Source: an uncultured Clostridia bacterium
Lineage (GTDB): Bacteria > Bacillota > Clostridia > Christensenellales > Borkfalkiaceae
Direction: 5' to 3'
NCBI GenBank assembly: GCA_947629605.1
Contig: CANREK010000021.1
Location: forward strand, 1 to 12,001
DNA length: 12,001 bases
The notes under the pieces are model-generated. The model was not told the DNA's origin, ran no database searches, and saw only the letters and a list, made by a program, of their open reading frames with translations. Positions 1 to 6,814 of this stretch are shown one piece after another (the stretch's first letter is position 1; each line of letters begins with the position of its first letter). The position numbers and the translations under genes were made by a program.

Positions 1-1040
1 GGCGCGATTTGCCCCTTCGCCAAAACCAATGGTGTAACGTGATGCGCTGGGAGAAGACCACCCGTCCCTTCCTTCGCACGAGTGAATTTTTGTGGCAGGA
101 AGGGCACAGCGTATTCGAAAGCGGGGAGGAGGCGGAACGGGAAACCCTCTCCATGCTCGCTTTGTACCGTGAATTTGCAAAGAGCGTTTTGTGCATGCCC
201 GTTCTCACGGGGCGCAAGACGGAGAAGGAAAAGTTCGCAGGGGCGGTTGCGACCTACGGCATGGAAGCCATGATGCACGACGGCAAGAGTTTGCAGTCGG
301 GCACCACCCACTACATGGGGCAGAACTTTGCAAAGGCCTTCAACATTCAATTCACCGACAAAGACGGCGCCCTCAAACACGGCTACACGATGAGCTACGG
401 CGTCTCCACCCGCCTCATCGGCGCGATCATCATGACCCACGGCGACCAGAGGGGGCTCGTTCTGCCGCCGCCTGTCGCACCCGTGCAGGTCGTCATCGTG
501 CCCATCGCCCAAAAGAAGGAGGGTGTGCTCGAAGCATGCAATGCGCTTGCCGCCAGCCTCAAAAAGGCGGGGATCCGCGTCAAGGTCGACGACAGCGACA
601 ATTCCCCCGGCTGGAAGTTCAACGAATGGGAGATGAAGGGCGTGCCGCTCCGCATCGAACTCGGCCCGCGCGACATCGAAAACGGCGTCATGACCGTGTT
701 CCGCCGTGACACCTGCGAGAAGGGGGAACTTTCCCTTGAAAATGCACGGGAGACGGTTCGGAATTTGCTGTCCGAGGTCGGCGAGGCCCTCTACAAGAAG
801 GCCGAAAAGCGCATGAACGAGCGCATCGTGCCCGCAAATACTTTGCAGGAACTGCTCGACGGCGTCAACGGCGGCAACTTTGTCCGCGCCGGCTGGTGCG
901 GTTGCAGGGAGTGCGAGGACAAGGTCAAGGAGTTCGCACAGGCCACCGCCCGCGTCATGGCGAAGGAGAACACGGCCGAAACTTGCGTCGCATGCGGCAA
1001 ACCCTCTGTTCACACTGTCTTTTTCGCAAGAGCGTATTAA
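1..1040 (+). CDS. proS: Prolyl-tRNA synthetase, archaeal/eukaryotic-like type, 3' part
   Basis: ProRS charges tRNA(Pro) with proline in the cytoplasm. The gene begins before the window; the reading frame starts at base 3 and the open frame continues to the left edge, so a TTG at 9 is internal. About 345 residues are visible. They start with RDLPLRQNQWCNVMRWE, a typical class II motif 2 region of ProRS, followed by GTTHYMGQNF and by motif 3 (HGDQRGLVLPPPVAP). The anticodon-binding domain then begins at VVIVPI. The C-terminus carries paired cysteines (WCGCREC and CVAC) and ends in FARAY, which matches the zinc-binding-like tail of the short ProRS type that lacks the inserted editing domain. Family members are near 480 residues, so roughly 130 N-terminal residues lie outside. 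The stop is followed after 3 nt by the first copy of a repeated structured element. Identification is secure. Confidence 0.95.
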   Translation, partial: RDLPLRQNQWCNVMRWEKTTRPFLRTSEFLWQEGHSVFESGEEAERETLSMLALYREFAKSVLCMPVLTGRKTEKEKFAGAVATYGMEAMMHDGKSLQSGTTHYMGQNFAKAFNIQFTDKDGALKHGYTMSYGVSTRLIGAIIMTHGDQRGLVLPPPVAPVQVVIVPIAQKKEGVLEACNALAASLKKAGIRVKVDDSDNSPGWKFNEWEMKGVPLRIELGPRDIENGVMTVFRRDTCEKGELSLENARETVRNLLSEVGEALYKKAEKRMNERIVPANTLQELLDGVNGGNFVRAGWCGCRECEDKVKEFAQATARVMAKENTAETCVACGKPSVHTVFFARAY

Positions 1041-1041
1041 T

Positions 1042-1225
1042 TTTCGAACATTTCTTTGCTCGGCCTGCGGCCTTCGTAAAGAAACTGTTCGAGCGAAAGT
1101 GCTCTGTTCATCAATTGGGTGGGCCTCGGAAGCGTTATATGCAAGGACATTAAGGTTCCCGTAGGGTACCAAATAGGGTGCGCTTAGGCAGGGAGACCCT
1201 GCCACGCGCAGTGATTAGAATGGTG
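1042..1225 (+). ncRNA. Repeated structured element, copy A (candidate RNA)
   Basis: This is one of two related elements of about 180 nt; the other is at 2594-2772. Its 5' hairpin has arms 1044-1057 and 1078-1092 (TCGAACA with TGTTCGA, TTTCTTT with AAAGAAA) and a GGCC/GGCC tip at 1062-1072. A core at 1122-1184 is identical to copy B over 63 nt. It includes a hairpin GGTTCCC-GTA-GGGTACC with one U-U mismatch. Next comes a frame TGCGC...GCGCA holding a perfect 7-bp hairpin (GGCAGGG-AGA-CCCTGCC). A closing pairing is possible between CATCAATT near 1109 and GATT...GGTG ending at 1225. The orientation is inferred from position and from both copies sharing the strand of their neighbours. I recognise no named family. 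It could be an untranslated RNA, a 3'-UTR element or a small mobile element. Confidence 0.55.
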
Positions 1226-1230
1226 CAGTA

Positions 1231-1244
1231 GCCGCTCATTCTGA
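1231..1244 (+). repeat. Half copy of intergenic hairpin repeat
   Basis: The 14-mer GCCGCTCATTCTGA recurs exactly at 6543-6556 and in inverted form at 2911-2924, where it is one arm of a hairpin repeat. Here the partner arm (AGAATC) is missing, so this looks like a truncated copy or a remnant. It lies between the structured element and the asnS ribosome binding site. Confidence 0.5.
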
Positions 1245-1276
1245 CCCGCCGCGGCCCATATATCTCCATCTCAATC

Positions 1277-1290
1277 TTTAATTTTCAATT
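1277..1290 (+). repeat. AT-rich 14-mer shared with 6801-6814
   Basis: TTTAATTTTCAATT is found here just ahead of the asnS ribosome binding site and again at 6801-6814 across the 3' end of the WYL regulator gene. It sits next to hairpin repeats in both places. It may be the AT-rich edge of the repeat unit; given the low complexity, chance or composition is possible. Confidence 0.3.
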
Positions 1291-1310
1291 CCTTTCAGTG
1301 AGGATCTATT

Positions 1311-2589
1311 ATGAAACATCTCGACATTTCAAACGTATTACAGGACCAAGCGCTGCTCGGCGAGACCGTGGTCGTATGCGGATGGGTGAGGACCTTCCGC
1401 GACAGCGCCGCCGTCTCCTTTTTGGAACTCACCGACGGCACGGCCTTCCGCAAATTGCAGGTCGTTATCGACAAAAACGCCCTCAAAGTCGACCCCGAAT
1501 GTCAGAAGCTCGGCGCGAGCGTCTGCGTCAAGGGGACGGTCGTCAAGGCGTATAAAGGCGACGGGAACGAGCTCAACGCCTTAGAAGTTGCTCTGCTCGG
1601 CAAGTGCCCCGCGGAGTATCCCATTCAGAAAAAGCGCACGACGCTCGACTTTCTCCGCACGATCCCGCATCTTCGGCTGCGTACGAACACCTTCCAAGCC
1701 GTGTTCCGCGTTCGCTCGGTCGCCGCACAGGCCATTCACAGGTATTTTCATGAAAACGGATACTACTACATCAACACGCCGCTCATCACGGCAAGCGACT
1801 GCGAGGGGGCGGGGGAGATGTTCCGCGTCACCACCCAGCCTTGGAACGCCAAGGAAAAGACGGAGGAGGAGTACTTCAAGGACGACTTTTTCGGCGTGAA
1901 GGCGGGGCTCTCCGTCTCGGGCCAGCTCGAAGGGGAAGTCGCGGCGACGGCGCTCGGGAAGATCTACACCTTCGGGCCCTCTTTCCGCGCAGAGAATTCC
2001 AACACCAAGCGCCAACGCCGTGCTTCGGGAGTGCCCCGAGGAGATCAAGTTCTTTGATTCCTTTGTGGAAAACGGGCTCATCGACAAGCTCACGCACGTC
2101 GCGACGAGCGACTTCGGCGTCTGCACCTATACGGAGGCCGTCAAGATCCTCGAAAAGGAGAACGACAAGTTCCAATTCCCCGTGCATTGGGGGAGCGATC
2201 TGCAATCCGAGCACGAGAAATATCTCACCGAGCAGGTGTTCAAGCGCCCCGTGTTCGTGACCGACTATCCCAAGGAGATCAAGTCCTTCTACATGAAACA
2301 GAATCCCGACGGCAAGACGGTCGCGGCGACGGACTGCCTCGTGCCCGGCATCGGCGAGATCATCGGCGGAAGCGAGAGGGAAGCCGACTATGAAAAGCTC
2401 ACCGCCGCCATGCGCGAGAGAAACATGGATATGGATGCCTATAAGCAATATCTCGACTTACGTCTCTTCGGCAGCGTTCCGCACGGCGGGTTCGGCCTCG
2501 GCTTCGAGCGCTTTGTGATGTATGTCACGGGCATGGAGAACATCCGCGACGTCACCCTCTTCCCGAGAAGCGTGAAGAGCATATACTAA
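1311..2589 (+). pseudogene. asnS: Asparaginyl-tRNA synthetase with internal deletion and frameshift
   Basis: Intact AsnRS charges tRNA(Asn). The start at 1311 is supported by a GAGG at 1300-1303. The N-terminal part carries the OB-fold anticodon-binding domain (GWVRTFRDS, residues about 22-30) and reaches FGPSFRAENSNTKR (ending at residue 234) in class II motif 2. At about 2012-2017 the frame slips by +1. The next frame resumes as NAVLRECPEEIKFF and runs through GIGEIIGGS and motif 3 (HGGFGLGFERF) to a TAA at 2587. Compared with the family, about 30-35 residues after the motif 2 arginine are missing, including the segment usually read as H..EFW..EPE. The loss is a number of bases of the form 3n+2, probably near 95. 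Both halves are otherwise well conserved with no further stops, so the lesion is recent or a sequencing/assembly error. The gene is bracketed by the two structured-element copies. Confidence 0.9.
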
Positions 2590-2593
2590 ATTG

Positions 2594-2772
2594 TTTCGCA
2601 CGATTTCTTTTGCTACGCAAAATAAATGCGTGCGAGCGAACGCCCCTTGTGCATCAATCGATTTGGCCTCGGAAGCGTTATATGCAAGGACATTAAGGTT
2701 CCCGTAGGGTACCAAATAGGGTGCGCTGCCGCAAAAGCGTGGTTTTGCTCCGCGCAGTGATTGGGAATGGTG
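2594..2772 (+). ncRNA. Repeated structured element, copy B (candidate RNA)
   Basis: This second copy lies 4 nt after the asnS stop. The 5' hairpin at 2596-2635 pairs TCGCACG with CGTGCGA, ATTT with AAAT and TTTTGC with GCAAAA around a TAC loop; its sequence differs from the copy A hairpin but its position and fold are the same. Both hairpins end in CGAGCGAA. The core at 2665-2727 is identical to 1122-1184. The TGCGC...GCGCA frame here holds GCAAAA-GCGTGG-TTTTGC, unlike the GC-rich hairpin of copy A. In the possible closing stem, AATT of copy A is AATC here, opposite an unchanged GATT, so a U-G pair becomes C-G. These compensated differences argue for selection on RNA or hairpin structure. No T-tract follows either hairpin, so a simple terminator is unlikely. 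Confidence 0.55.
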
Positions 2773-2805
2773 AGGCGGATACACGGCGTGCGCCGCAGCG
2801 CACGC

Positions 2806-2831
2806 TCATGCTGAACGCATGTGAAGCATCC
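2806..2831 (+). repeat. Hairpin repeat, ATGCT/AGCAT subtype
   Basis: TCATGCTGAAC is followed by GAAGCATC, so ATGCT and AGCAT form a short stem. The same layout with a longer loop is seen at 6597-6670. The related subtype at 2883-2924 and 6543-6578 has ATTCT/AGAAT in the same place. Confidence 0.5.
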
Positions 2832-2882
2832 CGTTAAACCTACGGAGCAACATGTTTACTATCCATTGAAGTCCGCCCGTTT

Positions 2883-2924
2883 GCTGGGATTCTTCGGTCG
2901 CTACGCTCCCTCAGAATGAGCGGC
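2883..2924 (-). repeat. Hairpin repeat, ATTCT/AGAAT subtype, inverted orientation
   Basis: GATTCTTCG and CTCAGAATGA form an inner stem (ATTCT with AGAAT), with an outer GCTG/CGGC pairing (one G-U). The right arm TCAGAATGAGCGGC is the inverse of the arm at 1231-1244 and 6543-6556. It lies 31 nt before the start of the first exporter gene. Confidence 0.6.
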
Positions 2925-2955
2925 CCGCCTTATTTCTCACTTAAACCAAAGTTCC

Positions 2956-4764
2956 ATGCGAGAGTTTTTCAAAAATTCCTTCCCATATTTCAAGAAAACG
3001 ATGCCCGTGCAGGTGCTGGCGATGCTGTTCGGGCTCTTTCGCGTGGTCATTTTGCTCGTGACGCCGCAGGTCGTGGCGCTCCTCGTCGATAGAGTCATCA
3101 CGCCGCTTCTCGGCGGGACCCCCAAGAACACGAGCAGTATCTTTTTCTTCCTCATCAAGGACATCCCGACGACGGAGTATACCCGTATCTTTTGGACGCT
3201 TGCGGCGACACTTCTCCTGTTCGCCGTGCTCTTTTTCATCTTTTTCTATCTGAAATGGAACCTCGCGCACCATTTTTCCCTCAAAAGCGAGGGGAGAATG
3301 CGTGCGGACGCACTGCACAAGCTCGGCAATGCGAGCGGACAGCTTCTCTCAAAGTACTCGGCGGGCGACCTCATTCTCATCACGACGAAGGATCCTTTCC
3401 GCGTGCGCGATCTCTACATCCAGCGCTCGCAGGGATTTGCCGACTGCATCTTCTACATCGTCGTCGCGGCGGTGTTCTTGGGGCAGATCCATTGGTCGCT
3501 CCTCTTTTTGCCGCTCGTCGGCGGGATCTTCTGCATCTGCGTCGTTCTCTACTACAAAAACCGCATCAAGACCCACTACGAGACCGTATGGCGGGATTCG
3601 GCCACGCTCTCGACGACGGTGCAGGAGAGCATTTACGGCATCCGCACGGTCGTCTCCTTTGCCAAGGAAGGGGAGCGGGAAGCGCTCTTCGACACCGACA
3701 ACGAACGCTTGAAGGACACGCAGTACCACGGCATCGAGATTTTCGCCTATCGCGACCTGAAAATCCGCATCGCGCGGGTCGCCGTCTTTTTGGGAACGCT
3801 CGCCCTCGTCATATGGCTCGGCGTGCGCGGCAGGATCACCGCAGGCGAATTCACGGCGACGATGGGGTATCTCGGGAGTTTGATGTGGCAATTCAACAGC
3901 CTTGTCTTTAACGTCAACGCCTCCCAGCGCGATTTTGTCAGCGGAAAACGGCTCTTTGACTTCCTCAACGCCGACGACGAAATCGCCGACCGCTATGGGG
4001 AAAAGGTGCCTTCGGCACAGCCCGACATCCGCATCGTACATCTCGGCGTCAAAAACGGGGAGAGCTACGCCCTCAAAGACATCTCCGTCGACCTTCCCTA
4101 CGGCAAAAAGCTCGGCATCATGGGCAAGACGGGGAGTGGCAAGACACTGCTCTGCAAGCTCATGCAGGGTCTCGCCGAGGCCGACGAGGGGGAGATCTAC
4201 ATCGACGGCGTGGCCATTCACGAATATGCGAGGGACGCACTGCTTCGCAGTTATTCCTATGCCATGCAGAACGTGTTCCTCTTTTCCAATACGATCGCGA
4301 GCAACATCGCCCTCTACGACCCCTTTGCGGAGAAGGAAAGGATCGAGCGGGCGGGGAAACTCGCCGAAGTGGACGAATTTGCCTGCCGCTTCCCCGACGG
4401 ATACCAAACGACGATCGGGGAGAAGGGCTTCGGGCTCTCGGGCGGACAGAAACAGCGCATCTCCATTGCCCGCGCCCTCTTCAAAAACGCCTCGGTCTTT
4501 GTGTTCGACGATGTCACGAGCGCCCTCGATCTGGAAACGGAGCACGCCGTTTTCCAGAATCTTGAACGGGAATGCGCCGAAAAGACCATGATCACGGTGA
4601 CACACCGCGCGACGGCGCTCAAAGACTGCGACGAGATCCTCTTTTTGGAGGACGGGATGATCACCGAGCGGGGGAGCTTTGAGGAGCTCATGGCGCTCGG
4701 CGGCAATTTTGCACAGATATACAACCGTCAATCCAAGGAAATGAACTTTACGGAGCAAGCATGA
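2956..4764 (+). CDS. ABC exporter subunit 1, permease-ATPase fusion with degenerate catalytic site
   Basis: This 602-residue half-transporter has an N-terminal six-helix type IV exporter membrane domain (to about residue 330) and a C-terminal nucleotide-binding domain. Visible motifs are Walker A GKTGSGKT near 389-396, a Q-loop glutamine in SYAMQNVFLF, signature LSGGQ at 494-498, Walker B ending VFVFDD at 519, and H-loop His550. The residue after the Walker B aspartate is Asp519 where active sites have Glu, as known for the degenerate site of heterodimeric exporters such as TM287/288 and BmrCD. The gene overlaps the next one by ATGA, so the products very likely pair. No Shine-Dalgarno stands before the ATG at 2956; an alternative ATG at 3001 is no better and would cut the elbow helix. 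The substrate cannot be told from sequence; drugs, lipids or peptides are all possible. Confidence 0.9.
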   Translation: MREFFKNSFPYFKKTMPVQVLAMLFGLFRVVILLVTPQVVALLVDRVITPLLGGTPKNTSSIFFFLIKDIPTTEYTRIFWTLAATLLLFAVLFFIFFYLKWNLAHHFSLKSEGRMRADALHKLGNASGQLLSKYSAGDLILITTKDPFRVRDLYIQRSQGFADCIFYIVVAAVFLGQIHWSLLFLPLVGGIFCICVVLYYKNRIKTHYETVWRDSATLSTTVQESIYGIRTVVSFAKEGEREALFDTDNERLKDTQYHGIEIFAYRDLKIRIARVAVFLGTLALVIWLGVRGRITAGEFTATMGYLGSLMWQFNSLVFNVNASQRDFVSGKRLFDFLNADDEIADRYGEKVPSAQPDIRIVHLGVKNGESYALKDISVDLPYGKKLGIMGKTGSGKTLLCKLMQGLAEADEGEIYIDGVAIHEYARDALLRSYSYAMQNVFLFSNTIASNIALYDPFAEKERIERAGKLAEVDEFACRFPDGYQTTIGEKGFGLSGGQKQRISIARALFKNASVFVFDDVTSALDLETEHAVFQNLERECAEKTMITVTHRATALKDCDEILFLEDGMITERGSFEELMALGGNFAQIYNRQSKEMNFTEQA

Positions 4765-6542
4765 ACGACCTCTACTACAAGGACGAATATGTGCGGGAGA
4801 CCTTCTCGGCACGCATGATGAGAAAGCTCTTAAAGAGTGCGCTCCGCCACAAGGGGCCCTTTTTCGGCAGTATTCTCATCGAGGCCGCGCTGGGCATCTG
4901 TTCGCTGCTCCCGGGAATTTTATACTCCGTCATCATCTCCGCGCTCTTCCCGGCAGAGGGGATCTTTGGCGAAAATTATCTCCTCATCACGCTCCTTGCC
5001 TCGGGGGGACTTGCCGCCGCGTGGATTGGCTCTCTCATCTTCGGCCATCTCGAAAATCTCGTGCCCGTCAAATACGGGACGCTCTTTTCGATGGAACTGA
5101 GGAAGGAGATCATGGACCATGTCATGCTTCTCTCCTTCCGCTACTTCGACACGCATTCGACGGGCAAGATCTTGGTCCGCGTCACCAACTATGTGGATGA
5201 CATCGCCGAACTCTTCGGCACGCTCTTTTATTCCATCGTCTATGCGGCGGGCGTCACCGTCATCGGCCTTGTGTGGATCCTCTGCCTCGATGTCCGCATC
5301 GGCGGGGCGGTCGCTGTAACGCTCTTGCCCCTTGCCATCCTCATGTATGTGTTGAGCGTGCAGATCCACAGGCGGTCGGGGCTCGACCACAACAAGAACT
5401 CCAACTACACGGCCTTTGTCGCCGAGAATATCGGCGGGGCGGAAGTCGTCAGAGCCTACAACCGCGGGGCGCTCAACTGCGAGATCGGCGCTCTGCTCTT
5501 TGGGGAATACGACCGCGCATTCATGCGTACGACCCATGTCCGCGAGGCATTTTTCCCGCTCTCACACGGCTTCACCAATGCCATCGTCGTGCTCGTCGTC
5601 TATGGCGTCGCACTCGCCATCGGCCTTGCGGGCGGAGGCATCGCGCTCGGCACCGTCGTCGCGATCGGGACGGTCCTCTCCGAGGTGACATCTGCTATCG
5701 GCAACATCTGCAATGACCTCACGTCGGTGTTTACGCTCACTTCCAATTTGGAACGCATCTACGACACCATCGAGACGCCCGTCGAGATCCACGACGAAGA
5801 GGGGGCGGAAGAGCTCAAAACGTGTGTCGGCAATGTCAGATTCGACGACGTCACCTTCTCCTATGTCGAAAATATCCCCGTGCTCGAAAACTTCACCCTC
5901 GAAGCCAAGGCGGGGGAGACGGTCGCGCTCGTCGGGGCGACGGGCTCGGGCAAGACGACGGTCGTCAATCTCCTGTCCCGCTTCTACGATGTACAGCAGG
6001 GGGAAGTGCTTCTCGACGGAAAGAACATAAAAAATTACACCCTGCACTCTCTTCGCGAGGGTGTGGGCGCCATGATGCAGGACACGTTTATTTTCAGCGG
6101 CAGTGTGCTCGAAAACATCCGCTTCTCCCGCCCCGATGCGACGGATGAGCAGTGTCGGGCGGCCGCGCGGGCGGCATGCTGTGAGAACTTCATCTCCCGT
6201 CTCCCCGAGGGGTACGATACGATGATCTCCGAAGATTACCCGCTCTCGGGCGGGGAGAGACAGCTCCTCTCCTTTGCACGGCTCATCTTGGCCGACCCCA
6301 AGGTCATCGTTCTCGACGAGGCGACGAGCCACGTCGACACGCAGACGGAGCTCGAAGTACAGGCAAGCCTTCGTGCCTTGCTCGCGGGAAGGACCAGCTT
6401 TGTCATCGCGCACAGGCTTTCGACCATCCGCGACGCCGACAAGATCGTCTTTTTGAGCCACGGCAAGATCGTGGAGCAGGGCTCGCACGAGGAGCTTCTC
6501 GCCTTAGACGGCGAGTATGCCAAATTAGTGAAAGCCCTTTGA
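4761..6542 (+). CDS. ABC exporter subunit 2, permease-ATPase fusion with consensus catalytic site
   Basis: This 593-residue partner begins inside the stop of the previous gene (ATGA at 4761-4764) with GGAG at 4752-4755, so the two are translationally coupled. The membrane domain fills about the first 340 residues. The ATPase domain has Walker A GATGSGKT at 392-399, a Q-loop in GAMMQDTFIF, signature LSGGE at 495-499, Walker B VIVLDE with catalytic Glu520, a D-loop in SHVD, and H-loop His551. With Asp in the partner, the pair has one consensus and one weak ATP site. The arrangement resembles the YheI/YheH (BmrC/BmrD) type of multidrug exporters of Firmicutes. The product would act in the cytoplasmic membrane as an ATP-driven exporter. 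The stop TGA ends at 6542 and the first of three hairpin repeats starts at the next base. The substrate is unknown. Confidence 0.92.
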   Translation: MNDLYYKDEYVRETFSARMMRKLLKSALRHKGPFFGSILIEAALGICSLLPGILYSVIISALFPAEGIFGENYLLITLLASGGLAAAWIGSLIFGHLENLVPVKYGTLFSMELRKEIMDHVMLLSFRYFDTHSTGKILVRVTNYVDDIAELFGTLFYSIVYAAGVTVIGLVWILCLDVRIGGAVAVTLLPLAILMYVLSVQIHRRSGLDHNKNSNYTAFVAENIGGAEVVRAYNRGALNCEIGALLFGEYDRAFMRTTHVREAFFPLSHGFTNAIVVLVVYGVALAIGLAGGGIALGTVVAIGTVLSEVTSAIGNICNDLTSVFTLTSNLERIYDTIETPVEIHDEEGAEELKTCVGNVRFDDVTFSYVENIPVLENFTLEAKAGETVALVGATGSGKTTVVNLLSRFYDVQQGEVLLDGKNIKNYTLHSLREGVGAMMQDTFIFSGSVLENIRFSRPDATDEQCRAAARAACCENFISRLPEGYDTMISEDYPLSGGERQLLSFARLILADPKVIVLDEATSHVDTQTELEVQASLRALLAGRTSFVIAHRLSTIRDADKIVFLSHGKIVEQGSHEELLALDGEYAKLVKAL

Positions 6543-6578
6543 GCCGCTCATTCTGAGCCGTAGGCGAAGAATCCCGGC
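6543..6578 (+). repeat. Hairpin repeat, ATTCT/AGAAT subtype
   Basis: The arms are GCCG-CTC-ATTCT and AGAAT-CC-CGGC with a short loop, so both an outer 4-bp and an inner 5-bp stem form. The element starts at the base after the stop codon of the second exporter gene. It may serve as an mRNA 3'-end hairpin, but no T-tract follows. Confidence 0.6.
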
Positions 6579-6596
6579 AAACGGGCGGAGCAGGTG

Positions 6597-6670
6597 TGTG
6601 CGGCGTCATGCTGAGCGGCGGAAGAGGGAACGGAGTCTATGAGAGCATGTCCGAAGCATCTCGCCGCACA
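6597..6670 (+). repeat. Hairpin repeat, ATGCT/AGCAT subtype
   Basis: The outer arms TGTGCGGCG (6597-6605) and CGCCGCACA (6662-6670) pair perfectly over 9 bp. Inside them ATGCT (6608-6612) pairs with AGCAT (6655-6659). The central part, about 40 nt, is unique. Confidence 0.65.
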
Positions 6671-6683
6671 ATGTTTGTAATCG

Positions 6684-6749
6684 CCCCGCGAGATTCTTCG
6701 GAATAGCTTTCGTACTCTTTACGACTTGACGGCTCAGAATGACGCGGGG
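6684..6749 (-). repeat. Hairpin repeat, ATTCT/AGAAT subtype, inverted orientation
   Basis: The outer arms CCCCGCG (6684-6690) and CGCGGGG (6743-6749) pair perfectly over 7 bp. The inner arms ATTCT (6693-6697) and AGAAT (6736-6740) pair over 5 bp. It is the third hairpin in a row between the exporter genes and the WYL regulator. Together with 6543-6670 it accounts for most of this 266-nt spacer. Confidence 0.65.
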
Positions 6750-6800
6750 CGGCATGCGCTTCCGTATCATATTCCCCGCCGCAATTTCTCATTTTTCATT

Positions 6801-6814
6801 TTTAATTTTCAATT
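6801..6814 (+). repeat. AT-rich 14-mer shared with 1277-1290
   Basis: TTTAATTTTCAATT is identical to 1277-1290. It contains the stop codon and last sense codon of the minus-strand regulator gene (stop at 6809-6811), so the repeat edge may have reset the 3' end of that gene. The sequence is of low complexity. Confidence 0.3.

Larger units (their letters stand above)
2773..2955. other. Intergenic region upstream of the ABC exporter genes
   Basis: This stretch contains no credible gene. It holds a perfect 8-bp hairpin at 2786-2805 (GCGTGCGC-CGCA-GCGCACGC), an ATGCT/AGCAT hairpin repeat at about 2806-2831, and an ATTCT/AGAAT repeat at 2883-2924. I found no convincing sigma-A promoter for the exporter here, and the GGAG at about 2844-2847 is not followed by an open frame. 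Confidence 0.5.

Noticed and set aside
9..11. TTG at 9 as the proS start
   Set aside because: The frame is open to the left edge and conserved ProRS sequence already spans this point; the gene is truncated by the window.
1044..1092. Hairpin after proS as a Rho-independent terminator
   Set aside because: No T-tract follows, and the matching hairpin after asnS also lacks one; both end in the conserved CGAGCGAA, so they fit better as part of the repeated element.
1042..1225. Assignment to HEARO/omega-RNA or another named RNA class
   Set aside because: I cannot match the conserved core to any consensus with confidence, and no IscB/IsrB-like or TnpB-like gene is in the window.
1090..1310. T-box riboswitch upstream of asnS
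   Set aside because: The position before a synthetase gene is suggestive, but the T-box antiterminator consensus (UGGNACCGCG) and a terminator are absent, and the same element also precedes a transporter gene.
3349..4812. Long antisense open frame opposite the first exporter gene
   Set aside because: It mirrors a well-supported coding gene in G+C-rich DNA and has no recognisable domain or ribosome binding site.
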